In this document: positions 58,401 to 64,000 of the stretch, piece after piece
Layout of the letters: the number at the start of each line of letters is the position of its first letter
Position numbering within the stretch: position 1 is the stretch's first letter
Assembly: GCA_024529925.1 (NCBI GenBank)
Contig: JAFEUB010001184.1
Coordinates: 1 to 64,000, forward strand
Source: Ophthalmolycus amberensis
Taxonomy: Eukaryota; Chordata; Actinopteri; Perciformes; Zoarcidae
Length of the DNA stretch: 64,000 nt
Direction of reading: 5' to 3'
The notes under the pieces: generated by a model
Told to the model about the DNA's origin: nothing
Seen by the model: only the letters and a program-made list of their open reading frames with translations
The model's database searches: none
Program-made: the position numbers and the translations under genes

Positions 58401-61400
58401 CTTCTGGGAAAAAACAACAAAGAGGCGACACATTCACGACATTAAACCGCATGCAAACTCAAAGACAGGGAGGTGCATGGCATAGACAGGAGAGGGGGAG
58501 GGGCAGGGGGAAGGAGAGGGGTGCGGGTCAAGGTGCAGGGTAGAAGGGGGTCAAGTTGAATCTTGGTTCTTACCATCCAATTAACAAACTACGTGCTATC
58601 TGGAGCTCCGACAGCGAGTCTGACAGCGAGACCAGCCCAAGTAGGTTGAGCTTCTTTAATCTTTAAACGGAGGGATCCTCCACCGTTTCATCCACATTGA
58701 CCATCAGCAGAAGCACACAGAGTTGTGGGAGACTGGCCCAGGAGTCCACTTTGACTCGATCAACACTTGATCATGATCAAAGGAAGCGACTTGCAACCTT
58801 TTAATCCACTCTTTCATACTGAAAACACGACTGCTACAAAAAGCTTTCCCCAAGTCTCAATGCATAACGATTTATTTGAATGATTTTTGAAGTGGCCCTT
58901 TGCGGCTGCAAATACAGTGGATGAATAATCGCTCACCACAGATACATCAGTACATGTTCACCAAATGTCCCGCATTAACAAATCCTCTCCTTACAACCCA
59001 CAGTGGTGTTGAGCAGTGATGAAGTCCATTGACTAAAGAAAAGTCCATTAAGAATGTTTCAGACTCTTCTGTCGAGTCCATTTATCCTCTTCACAGGGTT
59101 GCACATTAACATTTATCAGCAAGAGGCGTAAACAAAAAAAGAATGAAGGCCGGTGCACGGAATCAATATCCTTCACAGACTTGTCCCGAGGTTTTAGGCT
59201 GAGTGGAGCACTCTCTCTTTCTTATCAGTACAGGAGGGGGAGGGAGGGAGGAAGGAGAGAGGGATTTTTGTTTCCCTTTTGAGATCCAAAGAATCCAGTT
59301 CTAGGACGGATCTCCATGCGGCCACAGAGGACCTTATCTTTACCATTACACTGAAAAGAGCAAAGACACAAAGAATTAGAGAAACGGGAGGAAGGACTCG
59401 TGCTCTCTCAAAAGAGCCCAGTTCAATTTACACAAGGTCATTGTCAAACTACAGATCAACCACAGAAGCAGTGTGTAGTTAGCAAAAAATACAATCAATA
59501 AATGGGTATGAGCTGCTACCACGATGCACTGGTGAGGTTGATGGCGAGCGCTCTACTGAGAACAAGCTTTAGTCATCAGCAAACTATGACAAAAGTCAGC
59601 AGTTTGTCTCACTTGGAGCAGAGATATCGATTCAATAACGACGAAAGATTGTTTTTATCTGAAGCCTCTTGGAAACACAGAGAAGTATGAGGGAGACAAT
59701 GAAGAGAGAGATACGAGGGATCGAGTGGTACCAAAGGAAGAGACCGATGGAGACTAAGGCCCAATCCCAATGTCCCCCTAAGGCCCTAAACCCAAAACCC
59801 TCAGGGACTTAACTGACGTCACCTGGTAGATGAAATGTTGTGAATACAAATGGAACAACTTTGCTGAAACATATCACGTTACCATGACAATATGATGTAC
59901 AAATGTGGGTATTTATTTTACATTTCTTACTCCCTGATTTGAACGTCTTCCAGGCTCTTTCCTCACAAAGATGAGGTCATTTCAAATAATCTATTCACTC
60001 ATTTTTGTCAAAACAGCTTTAATGACAAAATCTTTAATCCTTAATGTTTCTGAGTAAATGTAATACGACAGGCTGAACACCCATGTGGCATCCTCTTTGT
60101 TTAACACTGGTAACCCCGTGTTTAACGTCAGATTGCTATGAATTGTGGGTAATGTCGACAGAAATGTGGACTGACGGAAAGTGTTCCGAATGTCTGAGAG
60201 TCCTAAAACACTGGATGATTTGACAGTGGAACAGAACTAAACCCTCGAGGACCTTAAAGCCTGTGAGACTGAAGATTGGGCCGAAGCCTTTTCGCCAGTA
60301 GGATAACAATTCAGGAGAGTTGAGTCTGGGGTCACATGGGAGGACGGATTTGTCAAAATTGGATTGGCCGAGTATAGCCAAGCTCTACGCAGAATAGGAT
60401 TATGTTAAAAATGAGTTGCAAATATGGGCACCGACAAAGCTTAGCTCCTCAGGATACTCTTTGTTCTGTCCTTTTCTTATATTGTGCAAATTGAGTTCAT
60501 CAGTAGAAGCCATTATTTAACCTATATTGACTGATATCTTTATTTTCATGTCATGAACGTGCCCAACCCTCAAATTGCAGCTCGGTCGCCATTGGCGGCG
60601 ATGGAATGACTACCGTCACAATCGTCTCCGTTTTCGGTGTGGCCATTTTAATGTGTACGTCACTTGACTAATTACCTTCCTGCCATCGGCGGGCTAATCT
60701 TGGAACCGTGAGTGTTCAAACAAATACACAGTGATTAGTGCCATCATGAACTTTCATTGCAACCAATGTTGGAGTCGGGATAGTAAACATAGCCCAGAGA
60801 CGCCCAATCCAGTCCATAACCGGACTCAACACAGCATTTTAGTGAGCATTCAGAAAGTGTTCAGGCAGTGTTAATGAATGGAATGCTGAAGGTCTGTGAC
60901 GACGCGACTTACCCTCTTCTTCGTCCCGGCCTGCAAGCAAACAGAAACACCATTCATGTCATAGATTCAAGCCACCGTGACAGCAGCTGAGCAGTGAGGA
61001 CACGCAGAGGTTCAGCAAAGGTCCTGAACCTTTCTCAGTTTACATTCTGTTACAGCTTAAGAACAATGACTTTTGATATGCATTGCAATCAATTCGTTTT
61101 TCTGTACAAACACGCTAGTTATGCCATTTGTTTTCTTAGGTATGCTTTTTGAAATGGATATTCAATTTCCAACGTTATTGTTATTTATCACACAGGATTT
61201 GTCCTTTGGGGAGCAACGAATGCATTAAGTTAACTTCGGTCATTTTTTTTTGGTCTGGAAATCTCCCATCTTCTCGAATACCAGAAAGTACGCGTAGTGA
61301 AAACCCTCCGTTCTGTGAGCGACTTGGTGACAGAACAAAATGAAAGCATAAAACAACATCATGTTGTCATCTCTTGAGTAAGTGAATAAACTGGCACAGA

Positions 61401-62097
61401 CTCAATGTGCCTAATTAAAAAGATGAAGGAATTAAAGCTTTAAATCGATATAATTTGCCAACCTGGAAAAAGTTTGAAAATAAAACCAGCTATCGGGAGG
61501 TGAAACCCGAATATGGCTTGTACTTGCACGATAAGCATACGTGAGCAACGTTTTATCAAGAATCATTATTAGTGCGACACATTACAATTAGCGAGCTAGT
61601 GGAGGGGATCTGGTCTTGAATCAACACTAGTGGAGTCTGATAGAGTGGTGGAAACAAGTGTCAGCTGAGGAATACTTACTCTTAGGGGGCCATGGCTTAG
61701 GTACCCACTCCACCTTGGGTCTGGCATCGAGTTCTGCAATGCGGTCGTCGAACCTGGCGCCGTCTGTGCTCACAGTGCTGTATGCCTGTGGGAGGACGAA
61801 AGAAGTTCCAGTTCGTCAAATGAAAGGATTTAAACCGCAGGTACTTTGCAAATTGTGTCATTCTACAAGATTGGCTCGTTTGTTGCACTTGAGTGCTTAA
61901 ACCTTTTGCTGAGGACACAATGCCAATGTTTTTAAGTGCAAGTTAGTATCGTGGTAGTATCATGATGATCAAATGATGAAAAACAATACAACTTACGTAT
62001 GACACAGCGCCAACAAAGGCTCCACCACACAGCAGGGTGTAGAGTATGTTCTCTCCAGACCCACCAGGAACGGATGACATCGGTCGCCGTTGCACAA
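54673..62097 (-). CDS. mgarp: MGARP, mitochondria-localised glutamic-acid-rich protein (5' exon not found)
   Basis: Exons in order: 61997-62097, 61680-61785, 60913-60930, then one of two last exons, 57025-57371 or 54673-55460. Phases close for both choices. The first visible exon reads MSSVPGGSGENILYTLLCGG and AFVGAVSY, a transmembrane segment after a short polar stretch; the next reads AYSTVSTDGARFDDRIAELD and PKVEWVPKPWPPK. This matches the N-terminal layout of MGARP, a mitochondrial membrane protein linked to mitochondrial transport and steroid hormone synthesis in mammals. The position next to ELF2 is conserved. The exon with the start codon must lie upstream of 62097, perhaps beyond the window. 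Confidence 0.85.
55461..57024 (-). other. mgarp 3' UTR or intron
   Basis: No exon or repeat recognised. It would be 3' UTR for form A and intron for form B. Confidence 0.5.
57025..57371 (-). CDS. mgarp: mgarp alternative last exon A (Glu-rich)
   Basis: Acceptor ttccag|ctggag, phase 1; 115 codons to TGA at 57025. It is rich in Glu, Ala and Val with a heptad-like VAEVAEEVAE pattern and a final Glu run coded by a (GAG)n repeat. A possible polyadenylation signal on minus is aataaa at 56216-56221. Confidence 0.8.
57762..57827. repeat. Strong hairpin in mgarp intron
   Basis: Arms of 27 bases (tccacatgctgtccacacctc and its complement) pair with one mismatch around a 12-base loop. Confidence 0.85.
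57828..60912. other. mgarp intron, no features
   Basis: Scanned for exons on both strands. Only weak, unconnected splice-like sites are seen, apart from a purine-rich stretch near 58,490-58,550 and 59,231-59,262. Confidence 0.5.
60913..60930 (-). CDS. mgarp: mgarp 18-bp micro-exon
   Basis: Between tgcag and gtaagtcg on the minus strand. It encodes SRDEEE and keeps phase 1, so it can be included or skipped without a frame change. Confidence 0.7.
61680..61785 (-). CDS. mgarp: mgarp exon, conserved WVPKPWPPK
   Basis: Acceptor ccacag|gcatac, donor aaga|gtaagt, phase 0 to 1. Confidence 0.85.
61997..62097 (-). CDS. mgarp: mgarp exon with the membrane segment
   Basis: Acceptor ttccag|ttgtgc, donor catac|gtaagt, enters in phase 1 and ends in phase 0. 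The hydrophobic part is about 20 residues. Confidence 0.85.
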
Positions 62098-64000
62098 CTG
62101 GAAAGGATTCAAAGGTCACATGTTAAGCACCGAATGAACCGCATGACAGGAGCCAATCAATGCCACTCTCATTAATTAACATTGAATGGAAACGTTGGGT
62201 GAAGCTCGACATGGAATAATTCAACAACAACCGTAATGCAACAGCAAGCGCTACGTTACGACGTGCAAACAAACCACGTAACCGATGGGATCCAAACGGA
62301 GGCTCCCTGCTAGCGAGGGCATGAACATGTGTTTATCTAGACCGAATATTCAAACGTCTGTTTTGGCCGACAGCCCCGGGTCAGGCAAATTGGTCCGCCG
62401 ACATATGAGAAGCAACATGACAGGGGACAAGGGATGGGAAATGTTGAGTGTCCCCAGAAGTTTATTTCAACCCGGGTCTCTGCAGGTCGCAGGTAGAAAG
62501 GTTCCTACTCGTCCCGGGGGAAGGTTCCTGCAGTCCAAAAAGGGGGCTTTAGAGAAGGTTCAAACAGGAAGTGATTCACTGAAAGGAACAGTGACAGAAC
62601 TAGTACTGGACCACTGTCGATCCGTATTGATCCCCCCCCTCAAGGTTCGGCGCGCACGTGAACCACGGATTGCACAGTTTAACGTGAACCATCGCAGGGT
62701 GAAATATAGTTTTACTGACGATCGTTATCCATCAATGTTCAGTAAAACATGTGATCAGGTCATCATTTATGCTTTCTGTTTGCCGATCTCTGATAATGTT
62801 CCATCGTAAACAACCAATCAGTGTTTGAACTGGTGAGAAAACTTGAATAAATCGGTTTCACAACATGTATAAATAGATATTAGAGATTAATTATGACCTG
62901 TTTATAACACCTCTAACAGCTTATAATACATAATTAAGACTACAATTGACATTTGTTTTAATCCATTAAAGTAAAATAATTAATTAACTTCTTTATCATT
63001 TGAATTGAGTGTTTTTATGAAGAAAAAATAGTATCGGCAGCAAAAGAATGTGATCAGGGATCTCTAGAAGTTCTATTTGCTTCCTTTTTTCTTTTGTGCT
63101 GATCCGATCGGTTACCGGATCCGTGACTCTGATCCGTACCGTGAGTTTTATGATCCTTTGCACCACTAGACAGAACACAGAGGATGATAAACCTCGCCTT
63201 CACTGTTCACATCGGCTGCTCTGCCTCCATGTGTCCTCACTGTTGATGACACTTGACCCACGGCAGCTTTTCAAAAGATCCCACAGGTCTGGATAACAAC
63301 AATGTGCTGCACAAGCCCGAAGCTTCAGCTCTCAGTGTAGAAGGAGATATGGTGAGAACGAACCCAGAGGCTCACGATGCCTCACGCTCTGACTGGATTC
63401 AGCAGAGTAGATCAACTTTACCAAACAATAGGCTCGTCAGGGCTTGTTTGATACCTGCAAGGTGATGCATACACCCTCGGGTACGCAGTTCGGTTTCAGC
63501 CTGTCACGCTATCCATTTTAATATTTAACAATACTATTTATAAAAAACTTGACGAGTCCACACCTTTTACCAATACTCCTGACATCACATCACTTAAACA
63601 AAGTCAGTTTTTACCATTTCATTATAAAAACTGTGTAAATCAATGAACTCTGCACCTAAACAGCACCCAAATGAATTCCTTTCATAAAACAGATCCAGGT
63701 AACAGGACAAACGAGTGCCTTGCAGTTGTTTCAGCTGACTCCAAACATAGTCAGAGTTGATTGATAATGTTTTTCCTCATGTTGAGTTTTTAATGTGAAG
63801 ACGTCGGTCATATTATCTGCTGTTTACATTCCTTATGATGCTAATTCAAGAGTTGCGCTCCAGGAATGCACTACTGTTTCAGTTTTGTTCGTCACGCGTT
63901 TGTTGTGTTACAGCTGAATTGCGTTGTGCATCCCTGTGTTGCATGATGCCAAATGAATGATCCTTGAATCCTTGAACAGATAGCAGCAGTGGCAATTTTG
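62098..64000. other. Region upstream of the first visible mgarp exon
   Basis: A 174-codon plus frame at 62285-62809 has no recognisable domain and is probably noise or repeat. Around 63,098-63,170 gatccgatcggttaccggat and similar gatccg motifs suggest a repeat end. No convincing first exon of mgarp. Confidence 0.4.

Noticed and set aside
58595..58650. Possible plus-strand exon (SSDSESDSETS before gtaggt)
   Set aside because: Short Ser/Asp-rich stretch with weak splice sites and no partner exons.
62285..62809. 174-codon plus frame as a gene
   Set aside because: No domain, several rare-looking stretches and no splice or promoter context; likely chance or repeat-derived.

Overview
This window looks like chromosomal DNA from a teleost fish. 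It is intron-bearing and rich in transposons, carries the conserved gene neighbourhood noct - elf2 - mgarp, and is dominated on its left side by a tandem array of the fish embryonic microRNA family miR-430. No bacterial or plasmid features are present.

Left third (1-23,940): about 20 head-to-tail copies of a 1,072-1,074 bp unit. The short recurring ORFs in each copy are not genes. Each unit holds four microRNA hairpins whose 3' arms begin UAAGUGCU, the miR-430 seed. One of them matches the sequence I remember for miR-430c (taagtgcttctctttgggg). That gives about 80 hairpins. Each unit also has a TATA-like box, a downstream GTAAGT donor and a homeobox/POU-like motif, so each may be a complete transcription unit. 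The array runs off the left edge. On the right it is broken by a 2.5 kb THAP/SWIM-PHD transposon (ISL2EU-like) that sits inside the last unit.

Middle (23,941-33,600): a pile of mobile DNA. It holds a short MITE, a young 4.03 kb LTR retroelement on the minus strand with identical LTRs, and remnants of a two-gene element with a HECT-like gene. It also holds an orphan 475 bp piece of the miR-430 unit that keeps the promoter-like part but no complete hairpin, a hAT-like nonautonomous element and other repeats. The LTR carries a perfect consensus oestrogen response element just upstream of its TATA box.

Right half (33,600-64,000): ordinary genes. noct (nocturnin, plus strand, 3 exons, 452 codons) converges on elf2 (ETS factor, minus strand, 8 coding exons, 564 codons). 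mgarp (minus strand) follows, with its first exon not found and two alternative last exons that are both in the right splice phase. Intergenic DNA holds a 39-bp minisatellite, fish interspersed repeats and two strong hairpins.

Coding exons of noct, elf2 and mgarp were assembled by hand from splice sites and phase; all phases close. MicroRNA, ETS, EEP, THAP, SWIM and PHD calls rest on motifs read directly. Superfamily names for the transposons and all functional claims for regulatory motifs are inference.
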